Position numbers and translations under genes: made by a program. From assembly GCA_022072245.1 (NCBI GenBank), contig JAJVIA010000043.1:1-53648 (forward strand): a stretch of 53,648 nt of DNA, read 5' to 3'. The stretch is from Anaerolineae bacterium (GTDB taxonomy: Bacteria; Chloroflexota; Anaerolineae; UBA4142; SHND01). Of this stretch, positions 8,262-17,078 are shown piece by piece. The notes beneath the pieces were generated by a model. That model did not search any database and was not told the origin of the DNA. It was given only the letters and a program-made list of their open reading frames with translations. The first letter of the stretch is position 1; every line of letters begins with the position of its first letter.

Positions 8262-9369
8262 CGCCAACGCGCTCCCGCGTGTGATTTGGGACAAGACCTT
8301 TACGCGGCGCAATCAGGCCGGCACGCACACGTATACGCAAAATTTGTATCGCGCGCTGGCGGCGACGGGCTGCGTCGAATTGCAGCAAATCCATAATGCG
8401 CGCGCGGCCAAGCCAAGTTCTGCCGCGTCCAATCTGTGGTGGTTGGCGCGCGGCTTGGAACAAGCATTGAACGCGCGCGCGCCCGCGTTGTTTCATGCCG
8501 CCGCGTATTTGGGGCCCCGTCGGGCGCCGTGTCCAATGATTGTAAATGTGTTTGACGCGGCGACGTTGACGTATCCGCAGTATCATGATTGGAAATGGCG
8601 CGCCTATGCGCGGTTTGTTATTCCGCATACGGTCCGCCACGCGGCGGCGGTGATTACGCTGACGGAACATGCGCGCGGCGAAATTACGCGCGCGTATCAA
8701 GTTGCGCCGGAACGCGTTCACATTGTGGCGCCGGGCATCGGCGCCGAGTTTCAACCGCCGACGGACGCGAACGCGTTGGCGCGCTTGCGCGCGCAGTATG
8801 GCTTGGGCGAAAATTTTTTGCTGCATCTTGGCGAAGCGAACGGACGCAAAAATATCCCCGCGCTGATTGCGGCGTTCGCGCAATTGCGCGCGGATTTTCC
8901 GCAGTTGACGCTGGTATTGGCGGGACCCCACATTCCAACCGCAGACGCGGTGACGCAAGCTATTCGCGCGCACGGCATCGCCAATGCGGTCACGCGTTTG
9001 GGATACGTGCCGCAAGCCGATGTGCCGTTATTGTACGGCGGCGCGCGCGCGTTTGTGTATGCGTCAAAATTGGAAGGATTCGGTATGCCGCCGCTTGAAG
9101 CGCTGGCGTGCGGTACGCCGGTCGTCGCCGCGCCGAATCCGCCGATGCCGCAGGTGTTGGGCGATGCGGTGTGTTGGGCGGAAAATGACAGCCCGGCTGC
9201 GTTGGCAAGCGCGATGCGTCGGGTATTGACGAATCAGGCGCTGGTGGAGCAACTGCGCGTTCAAGGCATCGCGCGGGCGCGCGCGTTTACGTGGGAACGC
9301 GCCGCGCGCCAAGTGACGGAAATTTACGCGGACATATTGCAAGCGCAGCAAGCAAAGGCACGTGTATGA
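8254..9369 (+). CDS. Glycosyltransferase family 4
   Basis: 371 residues from the ATG at 8254, which overlaps the previous stop by eight bases; an upstream in-frame start at 8224 would overlap more. The pattern RVIWDKTFTRRNQAGTHTY is the GT4 N-terminal glycine loop, GEANGRKNIPALIAAF is the donor-binding strand, and KLEGFGMPPLEALACGTPVV holds the E-x7-E motif. Related in layout to its two neighbours, suggesting old duplications. The translational overlap implies coupled expression in one operon. Confidence 0.9.
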   Translation: MSNANALPRVIWDKTFTRRNQAGTHTYTQNLYRALAATGCVELQQIHNARAAKPSSAASNLWWLARGLEQALNARAPALFHAAAYLGPRRAPCPMIVNVFDAATLTYPQYHDWKWRAYARFVIPHTVRHAAAVITLTEHARGEITRAYQVAPERVHIVAPGIGAEFQPPTDANALARLRAQYGLGENFLLHLGEANGRKNIPALIAAFAQLRADFPQLTLVLAGPHIPTADAVTQAIRAHGIANAVTRLGYVPQADVPLLYGGARAFVYASKLEGFGMPPLEALACGTPVVAAPNPPMPQVLGDAVCWAENDSPAALASAMRRVLTNQALVEQLRVQGIARARAFTWERAARQVTEIYADILQAQQAKARV

Positions 9370-10508
9370 ACATTGGCATTGACGCGCACATGTTGGGACA
9401 AAATGAGACCGGGAACGAGACGTACATTCTCGAACTCGTGCGGCACGCGCCGCGTCAAGCGCCCGCGCATCAATTTTTTGTGTATGTGGAAAATCCCGAC
9501 GCGGCGCCGGCGCAAGTGCGCGCGTTTGCTAATGTTCGCATCGTGCCGCTGCAAACCCATTCGGCGGCGGCGCGTTTGTTGTGGGAATTGCCGCGCCGCG
9601 CGGCGCAAGACGCTTTGGATGTGTTGCACGTTTCCTACAATGCGCCGCTGTATGTGCCGCTGCGCTGCGCGCTGGTCGTGACCGTCCACGATATTTCATT
9701 CGAGCGGCATCCCGAATGGTTTCCGGTGGGCTTGCGTTGGTTTTTGAAAGCGAGCGTTCGCCGTTCGGCGCGCGCGGCGCGCCAAGTGATTACCGTGTCG
9801 GAATGGTGTCGGCGGGATTTAATCAAAACGTATCGGCTTGCTTTGGAACGTGTGGCGGTGACGCATGAAGCGGCAGGTGAGGCGTTTCAGCCCCAACGTG
9901 AACGCGCGGCGCTGGATGCCATTCGCGCCAAATACAACACGGGCGAGCGTTTTATTTTGGCGGTGGGCAATGTGCAGCCGCGCAAAAATCATTTGCGGTT
10001 GTTGGAAGCGTTCGCGCAGGCGCGCAACGCGGGTTTGCACGCGTACAAATTGGTTTTGGCGGGCCAGGCGCATTGGCAATCCGAGACGGTGCGGCGCGCC
10101 GCGCGCGCGTTGGGCGACGCGGTGATATTGACGGGTTACGTACCCGATGCGGATTTGCCGATGTTGTATAATGCAGCGGATATGTTTTGCTATCCCTCGT
10201 TGTATGAAGGATTCGGCCTGCCGGTCTTGGAAGCGATGGCGTGCGGCGCGCCGGTGATTACGTCCAATGAAACGGCGCTGCCCGAAGTGGCGGGCGACGC
10301 GGCATATCTGGTGGACCCGCGCGATGTGCGCGCGTTGACGCGCGCAATCGTCCAAGTCGCGGCGGATGAAAATTTGCAGCGCGAGCTCAAGGCGCGCGGG
10401 TTCGCGCGCGCCAATCAATTTTCGTGGGCGTGCCTGGCGAACCAAACCATTGCCGTATATGAACGCGCCGCGCAGTCTGCGCCAAGCGTAAAATTTGAGA
10501 ACGTTTAA
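9366..10508 (+). CDS. Glycosyltransferase family 4
   Basis: 380 residues starting at ATG 9366, which overlaps the preceding TGA as ATGA. MNIGIDAHMLGQNETGNETY is a GT4 start, VGNVQPRKNHLRLLEAF is the donor-site strand, and SLYEGFGLPVLEAMACGAPVI contains the E-x7-E pair. The end reads into ANQTIAVYERAAQ, typical of GT4 C-termini. It is the third glycosyltransferase in the cluster; the role is assembly of a surface or extracellular polysaccharide by context, with the sugar unknown. Confidence 0.9.
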   Translation: MNIGIDAHMLGQNETGNETYILELVRHAPRQAPAHQFFVYVENPDAAPAQVRAFANVRIVPLQTHSAAARLLWELPRRAAQDALDVLHVSYNAPLYVPLRCALVVTVHDISFERHPEWFPVGLRWFLKASVRRSARAARQVITVSEWCRRDLIKTYRLALERVAVTHEAAGEAFQPQRERAALDAIRAKYNTGERFILAVGNVQPRKNHLRLLEAFAQARNAGLHAYKLVLAGQAHWQSETVRRAARALGDAVILTGYVPDADLPMLYNAADMFCYPSLYEGFGLPVLEAMACGAPVITSNETALPEVAGDAAYLVDPRDVRALTRAIVQVAADENLQRELKARGFARANQFSWACLANQTIAVYERAAQSAPSVKFENV

Positions 10509-10509
10509 T

Positions 10510-11217
10510 ATGAAATTCTGGGATTGGCTGGCGCGCCGACGATATGCCGTCACGAATGGCTTTCGCCGCCGCCGCTTTGATTTTTTTTGGGAACGCTTGG
10601 GGCGGTACGCCGGTACGCGCTGGTGGTTGGATTTGGGCGGTGGGCCCGGCAGTTATCTCTTGGCGGAATTGGATGCGCTGGGACAAAATGCTCCCCGCGT
10701 AGTTTTGTTGGATCAGGGCGAGGCAGAATTGTTGGACGCGCGGCGACGATTTCCGCAAGCGCTGTGCGTGCGCGCGGACGGCGAACATTTACCATTTCGC
10801 GACGAAGCGTTTAATTTGGTTTTTTGCAATTCGGTGATTGAACACGTGGCGCATCCCGAACAATTGGCTGGCGAGATTCGCCGAACGGGACGGCGTTTTT
10901 TTGTGCAAACGCCAAATGGAACTTTTCCGCTCGAAAGTCATTCGCACGTGCCGCTGCCATTTTTTTGGCGGCTGCCGCGTCGAATGCAACGTCCGTTGTG
11001 TCGCCTTGTCGGCGCGCAGTGGGACTATCTCATGTCGGTGCATTATTTGACGCCCCAAGAATTGCAAACCTATTTCCCCGGCGCGCAGTTGATTCGAGAG
11101 CGCGTATGGGGATTGACCAAATCGTATTATTTGGTCACGCCGCCGGGCGCGCGCGAAAGCGCGCGCGGCGCCGCGCCGCGTGCGTTTGTCGAACGCGTGC
11201 GTACGGAGGACGCGTGA
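10510..11217 (+). CDS. SAM-dependent methyltransferase (class I, Methyltransf_11-like)
   Basis: About 235 residues from ATG 10510, one base after the preceding stop. Motif I is WWLDLGGGPGSYLLAEL, followed by the acidic strand RVVLLDQGEAE and the post-motif VRADGEHLPFRDEAFNLVFCNSVIEHV, the pattern of small-molecule/glycan O-methyltransferases and ubiE-like enzymes. The cluster position suggests methylation of a sugar, a glycan end or a lipid carrier product. The last codons overlap the next gene (GTGA). Confidence 0.85.
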   Translation: MKFWDWLARRRYAVTNGFRRRRFDFFWERLGRYAGTRWWLDLGGGPGSYLLAELDALGQNAPRVVLLDQGEAELLDARRRFPQALCVRADGEHLPFRDEAFNLVFCNSVIEHVAHPEQLAGEIRRTGRRFFVQTPNGTFPLESHSHVPLPFFWRLPRRMQRPLCRLVGAQWDYLMSVHYLTPQELQTYFPGAQLIRERVWGLTKSYYLVTPPGARESARGAAPRAFVERVRTEDA

Positions 11218-12314
11218 AAATCGCGTTGGTCGGCACGCGCGGCATCCCGGCAAATTATAGCGGCTTTGAAACGTGCGCGGAAGAATTGGGCGTGCGTCTT
11301 GTCGAGCGCGGGCATCAGGTGACAGTCTATTGTCGTTCGCATCACATTACGTACGCCAAACCGTATTATCGCGGCGTGCGGTTGGTGCGGCTGCCGACGA
11401 TTCCCAACAAATATCTGGACACGATTACGCATACCACGCTGGCGGCGCTGCATACGCTGACGCAAGATTATGACGTGGTATTGATGTTTATTGCGGGCAA
11501 TAGTCCGCTGTCGTTTGTGCCGCGTCTCGGCGGAAAAAAAGTCGCGCTGAATGTGGATGGCTTGGATTGGAAGCGGCGCAAGTGGCCCCCGCTGGCTAAA
11601 AAATATATCCAATTTGCGGAATGGCTGGCGACGAAACTGCCGAATCGGGTAATTACGGATTCGCGCCAAGTGCAGCAGTATTATCAAGAACGTTTCGGCG
11701 CGGCGACGACGTATATTGCCTATGGCGCGGATGTGCTGCCGGCGCCGCCGGGCGAACAGATGCAGCGATACGGTTTAGAGCCGCAAAAATATATTTTGTT
11801 TGTCGGACGCCTTGTGCCGGAAAATTGCGCGCATCATCTGGTGGCGGCGTTTGACCGTCTCAAAACCGAGATGCGCTGCGTGATTGTGGGCGATGCGCCG
11901 TATGCGGGAGATTATATCGAAAAGCTAAAAGCGATGGCGGGACCGCGCGTGATTTTTACGGGCTATGTGTACGGCGAAGGATATCAAGAATTGTCGTCGC
12001 ACGCGTATGTGTTTGTCGAAACGTCTGAAGTGGGCGGCACGCATCCCGCGTTGTTGGAAGCGATGGCGTTTGGCAACGCGGTGGTGGTGAATGATACGCG
12101 CGAGAATTTGGAAACCATCGGCGACGCCGGTTTGACATACGACGGAAGTCGCGGCGCGGAAGCTCTAGCCGAGACGCTTCAGGAATTGATTGACCAGCCC
12201 GAACGTACGGAAGCATATCGGTTGCGCGCCAAAGAACGCGTGCGCCAATTTTTTACTTGGGATGCGGTGACGGACGAATACGAGGCGTTGTTCAAACGGA
12301 TGCTCGACAACTAA
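11214..12314 (+). CDS. Glycosyltransferase (GT4, DUF1972/rhamnosyltransferase-like N-terminus)
   Basis: 366 residues from GTG 11214, which overlaps the methyltransferase TGA and has GGAGGA seven bases before it. KIALVGTRGIPANYSGFET with HITYAKPYYRGVRLVRLPTI is the signature of the DUF1972-type N-terminal domain found in rhamnosyl- and related transferases. The C-terminal GT4 half has LFVGRLVPEN and ETSEVGGTHPALLEAMAFGNAVV. It probably starts or decorates the polysaccharide unit. The operon ends here at a 15-bp stem terminator that begins inside the stop codon. Confidence 0.9.
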   Translation: MKIALVGTRGIPANYSGFETCAEELGVRLVERGHQVTVYCRSHHITYAKPYYRGVRLVRLPTIPNKYLDTITHTTLAALHTLTQDYDVVLMFIAGNSPLSFVPRLGGKKVALNVDGLDWKRRKWPPLAKKYIQFAEWLATKLPNRVITDSRQVQQYYQERFGAATTYIAYGADVLPAPPGEQMQRYGLEPQKYILFVGRLVPENCAHHLVAAFDRLKTEMRCVIVGDAPYAGDYIEKLKAMAGPRVIFTGYVYGEGYQELSSHAYVFVETSEVGGTHPALLEAMAFGNAVVVNDTRENLETIGDAGLTYDGSRGAEALAETLQELIDQPERTEAYRLRAKERVRQFFTWDAVTDEYEALFKRMLDN

Positions 12315-12346
12315 GCGGCGAGTGGGATATTTCCCACTCGCCGCTT
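12313..12346. terminator. Bidirectional terminator, perfect 15-bp stem
   Basis: AAGCGGCGAGTGGGA-TATT-TCCCACTCGCCGCTT is a perfect 15-bp stem with a tetraloop. It begins at the second base of the TAA stop of the last glycosyltransferase and lies between two convergent genes, so it can end both transcripts. Confidence 0.9.
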
Positions 12347-12388
12347 GAATTTTGACGTGAATCGCTTGGAAAGATTGATTCTCTTTTT

Positions 12389-14344
12389 CTACGGTACTTG
12401 GAACCAGGACCATTTGGATTTGACGCAAACATTGTCGCTGTTGCATGCGCTGACGCGCCAGTAATACTTGTGGCCGCCGGCTAAGGTTGGCGGCGTGTAT
12501 TGGTCGGCGGCGATATTACTATTTGTATGCACGACCGCGCCTTTTTTCGTGTCCTGCTTGATGGTAATCTCGTAACGCTGCGCGTCCGTTGACGGATCCC
12601 AATCCAATAACGGCGGATTGCTTGTGACGGTCGCGCCTTTGGCGGGCGATACGAGAACCGGTTTGCTCGGCTTGGGCGTTACGCTGGTGACGGCGACACA
12701 CGTCGAAAACTGAGATGTGTTGCCGGCAGAATCCGTCGCGGTGGCGACTACAAAACCGGTCGCCGGCGCGCCGCTTGCGACGATGGTAAAAGAGGCGTCG
12801 CCGTTGCTGTTGGTGTTGACTTCGGTTGTGCCCAAATACGTTCTGCCCTGGCCGTCATTGTGCGTCGAATGATTATCGCAGACGGGGTTCTGAAACGCTT
12901 CGACGATGAATTTTTTGTTAGGGATGCTGTTGAGCGAACCTTGCACCGTAAGATTGCCGTTGCTCACGTTCGCGCTCTTGGGCGTCGGATAATTTTGGAG
13001 GACGTTGGCGCCATTGTCCGGGTCTTTGGTGTCGTTGGCGGTGAAACCGGCTTTGCCGAGATTGATGCCCAGCTTGGCGTTGCCATAAATCGCATTACGG
13101 CGGATTTGGTTGCCGGAACCGCCTTGGATGCGAACGCCGTGGCTGGGATGGTTGGCGATGATGTTATCGGTAATTTGATTGCCGCTGGTCTGAACGAGAA
13201 TGCCAATGCCGTTGTTTGGAATTTTGACGCTGCCATTCGCGCCGACGCCGATAAAATTATTTGTGATATTGTTGCGCGCCGCGCCTCTGAAAATTAAAAT
13301 GCCGGTGCCGCCATTGCCGGAAATGATATTGCTATCTAGGGTCGTATTAGTACTGCTTAGGCCCAAGACGATACCGTTACCGCTGCCGCCTACGGTGGCG
13401 TTGCCCGCGCTATTGACGCCGATATAATTGCCCTGCAGGAGATTGTTGCGCGTGGCGACATCCGTCTGTCCGATTTCGATATTGATATTGGCGTTGCCGG
13501 AAATGACGTTGCGCTCTTCGGGCGTCGGTCCGCCGATTCGATTGTTGGCGGAATTGGCGATAAGAATGCCGGTGTCCGCATTGGGAATCGCATTGTTGCC
13601 GTTGACATCTGTGCCGATAAAGTTGCCAATGACCGTATTGTTATTCGAGTGGTCAATGACGATACCGTGTTGATAATTGCCGGAAATGAGATTGCAGTCG
13701 CCGGTGCACGCGCCGCCGGGGGTGACGCCGTTCGTGCCGCCGATGATATTGTCGTGGCTGCCTTTGCGTAGATGGATGCCTTCCATCGCTTTTTTCGCCC
13801 CGGACCCTGCGGCATTGACGCCGAGATAGTTGCCGATGATGAGACTGTTGCTAACTTCGACCTGATCGCTCGTCCCAATGGCGACGCCGCCGTTCGGGCG
13901 ATTATTGATAATCAAACCCTTGATGACATTGTTGCTGCTTTTGAGCGCGATGGCGTCGTGATAGATATTGGCTTGGCCCATATCGAGCTGGATGCGGTCG
14001 TCGCTTTGCGTCCCGTCAATCATCACGCCCGCGTTATCGGTCAAATCGGGCAGCCAGTCTTTGACTGTGATTGTTTTCACGCCGCTGCCTGCAACATCAA
14101 ATGTAATCAGGTCAAAACCGGCGCTAGCGTTGGCTTGGTTCATCGCCCAGCGAAGGGTGCCGACTGCGCCTTGACTTGAAATTCCCGCGTCGTCGGTCTT
14201 GGTGACGACAAAAGTATTTTGCGGCGCAATTTTGAGGAGCGGATGCAGAGACATTGGCGGTTGGTTGGCCGCGCGCGTTGTGGCTGCGCTCACGAGTAGG
14301 GCTAGTACGAGTCCGCCGAGGACCAAGAACAATTTGGGTTTCAT
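12389..14344 (-). CDS. Secreted right-handed beta-helix protein with C-terminal FN3-like module
   Basis: 651 residues. Residues 1-25 are a classical signal peptide (LFLVLGGLVLALLVSAATTRA). Residues ~38-75 (VTKTDDAGISSQGAVGTLRWAMNQA) resemble the CSLREA-type start seen before bacterial surface beta-helices. Then come many NVISGN / NNTVIGNFIG / NSLIIGNYLG repeats (about 110-440), the parallel beta-helix (PbH1) pattern. Residues ~450-555 are a beta-sandwich-like region and ~560-651 an FN3-like module. The protein is likely exported and surface or matrix associated; binding or carbohydrate cleavage cannot be told apart. It is transcribed towards the terminator at 12313-12346. The C-terminal module resembles that of the FG-GAP protein at 38568-40481. 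Confidence 0.85.
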   Translation of the reverse strand: MKPKLFLVLGGLVLALLVSAATTRAANQPPMSLHPLLKIAPQNTFVVTKTDDAGISSQGAVGTLRWAMNQANASAGFDLITFDVAGSGVKTITVKDWLPDLTDNAGVMIDGTQSDDRIQLDMGQANIYHDAIALKSSNNVIKGLIINNRPNGGVAIGTSDQVEVSNSLIIGNYLGVNAAGSGAKKAMEGIHLRKGSHDNIIGGTNGVTPGGACTGDCNLISGNYQHGIVIDHSNNNTVIGNFIGTDVNGNNAIPNADTGILIANSANNRIGGPTPEERNVISGNANINIEIGQTDVATRNNLLQGNYIGVNSAGNATVGGSGNGIVLGLSSTNTTLDSNIISGNGGTGILIFRGAARNNITNNFIGVGANGSVKIPNNGIGILVQTSGNQITDNIIANHPSHGVRIQGGSGNQIRRNAIYGNAKLGINLGKAGFTANDTKDPDNGANVLQNYPTPKSANVSNGNLTVQGSLNSIPNKKFIVEAFQNPVCDNHSTHNDGQGRTYLGTTEVNTNSNGDASFTIVASGAPATGFVVATATDSAGNTSQFSTCVAVTSVTPKPSKPVLVSPAKGATVTSNPPLLDWDPSTDAQRYEITIKQDTKKGAVVHTNSNIAADQYTPPTLAGGHKYYWRVSACNSDNVCVKSKWSWFQVP

Positions 14345-14382
14345 TTACTCTCTTCTCTCTTTCCTTCCCCCACGATAGAATA
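14345..14382 (-). promoter_or_regulatory. Candidate promoter and purine-rich leader of the beta-helix gene
   Basis: On the minus strand TATTCT (14382-14377) is a -10-like box. It is followed by a leader of almost only purines (GGGGGAAGGAAAGAGAGAAG...) that holds the ribosome site before ATG 14344. The rest of the 310-base gap to 14654 has no gene I can support: an open frame runs from 14436 into the next gene, but its N-terminal 73 residues look untranslated. Confidence 0.4.
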
Positions 14383-14654
14383 GCACGCGCGCCTATAGTT
14401 TTTGAATAGGCAAATGGTCATGGCGTCCAACCGCTTTGCCTCTTTGTAAGCGCAATGTAATTTTGATTTGTTTCGCGCTTGCTTTATTTCATGGCGCGCG
14501 ATGTGTCGGGAAAAATGCTTTGTTTTGCGCCAAAGCTGAACGGGCTGAAACCTCATCTTTTGCCGAGCGTATATTTTTCAGGTCTGCGGCGCGTTTTTTT
14601 GGGCGCGGCAGTAATTTGCGATTCGGGTTTGCGTTTTTAGCGGAAGGATTTTTT

Positions 14655-15407
14655 GTGACAGGGATCGAAATAGCCGTGCCCGCGCCAGAAGCGCCGCGCG
14701 CCGCGCCGCAATGGCGCGATTTAATTTTGTATCTGTTGGTCGGGGGCGGCGGGTTCGTCGTCGCCTCGCTCATTGCCGGCCGTTTTGTCGAACACGGTTC
14801 GCTTGCCGTGAGCGTCCTCGCGTATGCGCTAAATATCTTGTTTTTTGCCGGAAGCGTTTTGGTCATTGGCGTCGCGCGCGGTAAATTGAGTTTGCGCGAA
14901 ATGGGCTTTGTGCCGCCGCGTATTAGCGCGGGGTGGGCGGTCGGCGCGATTCTGTTGTCGCTTGCGCTGCTGCCCGTGCGCGGCATCATTGGCGTCATCG
15001 CGCAATATCTGGCGAACGGTTCATTGGGCGGAATGCAGAACCGTCTCGACGTGATTGCGCCCGAAAGTTTTACGTGGGTCGGTTTTCTCGTCACGCTCAT
15101 CGGCGCGGGCATTCTTGTGCCGATTGCCGAAGAAATGTTTTTTCGCGGCGCGCTCTTTACGTGGTTCCGCCAACGCTACAATTTTCCCGTCGCCATGTTC
15201 GCCAGTTCGCTGCTCTTTGCGCTCGGACACTTTGACGCCATCGGCGTCGTCGCCGCGAGTTTTATTTTGGCGCTCGTGAACGCGTGGGCGTTTGAAAAAT
15301 CGAAATCGTTGTGGACGCCGATTTTGATGCACATTACGACCAATTCGTTCGCGGTCTTGATTATTTACGGCGCGCTCGCGTTCGCGCCGCAGGCGCTCCG
15401 CCCCTAG
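14655..15407 (+). CDS. CPBP-family intramembrane metalloprotease (CAAX protease/Abi-like)
   Basis: 250 residues from GTG 14655, chosen because GGAAGG lies eight bases upstream and the longer in-frame start at 14436 would add an implausible tail. Several hydrophobic segments (e.g. LILYLLVGGGGFVVASLIAG). The three CPBP motifs are present: E159-E160-x3-R164 in EEMFFRGALF, H192 in FALGHFD, and H226-x3-N230 in HITTNS. Members cleave substrates within the membrane; bacterial ones act in peptide maturation, self-immunity or signalling. No peptide precursor gene is adjacent, so the substrate is unknown. Confidence 0.88.
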   Translation: MTGIEIAVPAPEAPRAAPQWRDLILYLLVGGGGFVVASLIAGRFVEHGSLAVSVLAYALNILFFAGSVLVIGVARGKLSLREMGFVPPRISAGWAVGAILLSLALLPVRGIIGVIAQYLANGSLGGMQNRLDVIAPESFTWVGFLVTLIGAGILVPIAEEMFFRGALFTWFRQRYNFPVAMFASSLLFALGHFDAIGVVAASFILALVNAWAFEKSKSLWTPILMHITTNSFAVLIIYGALAFAPQALRP

Positions 15408-15445
15408 ACGCTTTCGCGGTATCCGCAATCTTTTGCGCGCGCCAT

Positions 15446-15474
15446 TTGACGCAGGCGCGCGGCGCGCGTACACT
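15446..15474 (+). promoter_or_regulatory. Sigma70-type promoter of the AEC transporter gene (leaderless)
   Basis: TTGACG at 15446-15451, a 17-base spacer, and TACACT at 15469-15474. The GTG start codon at 15482 comes seven bases after the -10, so the transcript should begin at or right beside the start codon. No ribosome site is seen. Confidence 0.65.
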
Positions 15475-15481
15475 CGCGGGC

Positions 15482-16414
15482 GTGTCCGGTCTCCAAACCT
15501 TTTTCACCGCGCTCTTGACCATCATTGCGCCCATCCTGCTCGTCGCGGGCATCGCCTTCGGACTGGGCAAACGCAAGATTATTTCCGAACAGCGTTCGCT
15601 CGCGCGCGCGTCGCTTTATTTTTTTAGCCCCGCGCTCGCGTTCGTTTCCCTCGCCAATTCGGATGTCAACACGCACGATTTCTTTATCATCATCGTCTTT
15701 GCCGTGTTGATGGTCGCGCTGCTCGGCGCGTTGAGTTGGGGCGTGGCGCGCGCTTTGAAATTTGACCGCATGTTGACGAGCGCGTTCTTGTTGAGCGTTC
15801 TCTTTGTCAATGCGGGCAATTACGGCATCCCCTTTAGCCAATTCGCGTTTGGCGCGGAAGGCGTCGCGCGCGCGGCGATTTATTTCACCGTCAATTCGAT
15901 GTTAGCCAATACGGTCGCCGTGTATATCGCCTCGGCGGGTCATTCCGATTTGCGCGCGTCGCTGCGCGCGGTTTTGAAAATGCCGTTGGCGTACGCCGCG
16001 CTCTTGGGTTTGCTTTTTAATCTGATGCAGTGGTCTTTGCCCGCGCCAATTCTGCGCGCGTTGGAACTTGCCGCCGCCGCCGCGCTGCCGGTGATGTTGG
16101 TCAATCTCGGTCTGGAAATGGCGCGCGTGCGGCGGCGCGATTACGAATGGCGCGTATTTTTGGCGGCGGGCATTAAACTGCTCATTGCGCCTCTCGTCGC
16201 GCTCGCGCTCGCGGGCGCGTTGGGTATGCAGGGGCTGACGCGCTCTGTTTCGGTGATTGAGGCGTCCATGCCGACCGCCGTGATGGCTTCGCTCATCGCC
16301 ACCGAATTTCGCGCGCGTTCGGATTTTGTGACGGGCGCAGTTTTGATTTCGACGCTGGGCAGCGCGGTCACGCTGACGCTGCTTTTATTGTTTCTCGGTT
16401 ACGCGCCGCCGTAA
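15482..16414 (+). CDS. AEC-family (auxin efflux carrier) transporter
   Basis: 310 residues from GTG 15482, the normal AEC length; the frame is open to 15311 but that would overlap the CPBP gene and lose the promoter. About ten hydrophobic segments in two halves: TIIAPILLVAGIAFGLGKRK at the start and AGALGMQGLTRSVSVIEASMPTAVMASLIATEF near the end, where the conserved EASMPTA motif of this family lies. Members export malate, malonate or related organic anions in bacteria, but substrate cannot be told here. Confidence 0.88.
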   Translation: MSGLQTFFTALLTIIAPILLVAGIAFGLGKRKIISEQRSLARASLYFFSPALAFVSLANSDVNTHDFFIIIVFAVLMVALLGALSWGVARALKFDRMLTSAFLLSVLFVNAGNYGIPFSQFAFGAEGVARAAIYFTVNSMLANTVAVYIASAGHSDLRASLRAVLKMPLAYAALLGLLFNLMQWSLPAPILRALELAAAAALPVMLVNLGLEMARVRRRDYEWRVFLAAGIKLLIAPLVALALAGALGMQGLTRSVSVIEASMPTAVMASLIATEFRARSDFVTGAVLISTLGSAVTLTLLLLFLGYAPP

Positions 16415-16453
16415 TGTTTCGTCGGCAAATTTTTGCTTGACCGAAAGGACGGC

Positions 16454-16491
16454 TTTCAAATTTTCAAAATCTTGTTTTTGAAGATTTGAAA
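16454..16491. repeat. AT-rich 16-bp palindromic hairpin with 7-base period
   Basis: TTTCAAATTTTCAAAA pairs with TTTTGAAGATTTGAAA (one G-T pair) around a 6-base loop. The text also reads as heptamers (TTTCAAA, TTTTCAA ...). It lies between the AEC transporter stop and the Cas4-like gene and may act as a terminator, though there is no GC clamp. It belongs with the other period-7 intergenic elements of the window. Confidence 0.7.
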
Positions 16492-16505
16492 AAAATAGAA
16501 ACCGC

Positions 16506-17036
16506 GTGGAAATTTTTCTTGGCGCGCTGATTCTTTTGGCGTTTGGCGCCGCGTTCTGGTTGCGGCGCGCGGGGCGGCGCGAACAAGCGCGCGCGGGCAT
16601 TCCCGTCAACGCGCGAGTGGTGTATGCGGATACGGGCGCGTGGACGCGCTTGGAGAAACCGTTATTTTCGCCGCGCTATCGTCTGACGGGCAAACCCGAT
16701 TATCTGGCGCAGGACGAAACGGGCGCGACGATTCCGATTGAGGTGAAACCGACGCGCACGGCGACGCAGCCGCGTTATGCGGACGTAATGCAATTGATGG
16801 CGTACGGGATTTTGGTCGAAGAGAAATTTGGCGCGCGGCCCGCGTATGGGCTGCTGAAATATCGCGACGATGTATTTCACATTGAATTTACCGACGCGCT
16901 GCGCGCGGAATTTTTTGAAATTTGCCAAGCTCTGCGCGCGGCGCGCGGCGCGCAAAACGTTGCGCGCAATCACGCCGACGCGGTGAAATGCAGATACTGC
17001 GGCTATCGGGACGCGTGCGACGAGGCGTTGGACTGA
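16506..17036 (+). CDS. Membrane-anchored Cas4/RecB-like PD-(D/E)xK nuclease
   Basis: 176 residues from GTG 16506. Residues 3-20 are one hydrophobic segment. The nuclease core has Asp65 in GKPDY, Glu79 and Lys81 in IEVKP, and the Cas4-typical QLMAY (96-100). The C-terminus carries Cys162, Cys165 and Cys171 (KCRYCGYRDAC), the three-cysteine part of the Cas4 Fe-S site. The fourth cysteine normally found in the N-terminal part is absent; Cys140 is the only other one. No CRISPR array or cas genes are in the window, so this is a stand-alone Cas4-like protein of unknown job. It converges with vsr, whose end is 42 bases away. Confidence 0.8.
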   Translation: MEIFLGALILLAFGAAFWLRRAGRREQARAGIPVNARVVYADTGAWTRLEKPLFSPRYRLTGKPDYLAQDETGATIPIEVKPTRTATQPRYADVMQLMAYGILVEEKFGARPAYGLLKYRDDVFHIEFTDALRAEFFEICQALRAARGAQNVARNHADAVKCRYCGYRDACDEALD

Positions 17037-17078
17037 TTGGGTTGACGGGGAAAATGTTGTTGGCGCGCGCGGAAAAGC

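Noticed and set aside
14436-14654. N-terminal 73-residue extension of the CPBP protease
   Set aside because: Composition is not membrane-protein-like, and a ribosome site points to GTG 14655.
16506-17036. Cas4-like gene as part of a CRISPR system
   Set aside because: No repeat-spacer array and no other cas gene in 54 kb; the N-terminal Fe-S cysteine is also missing.
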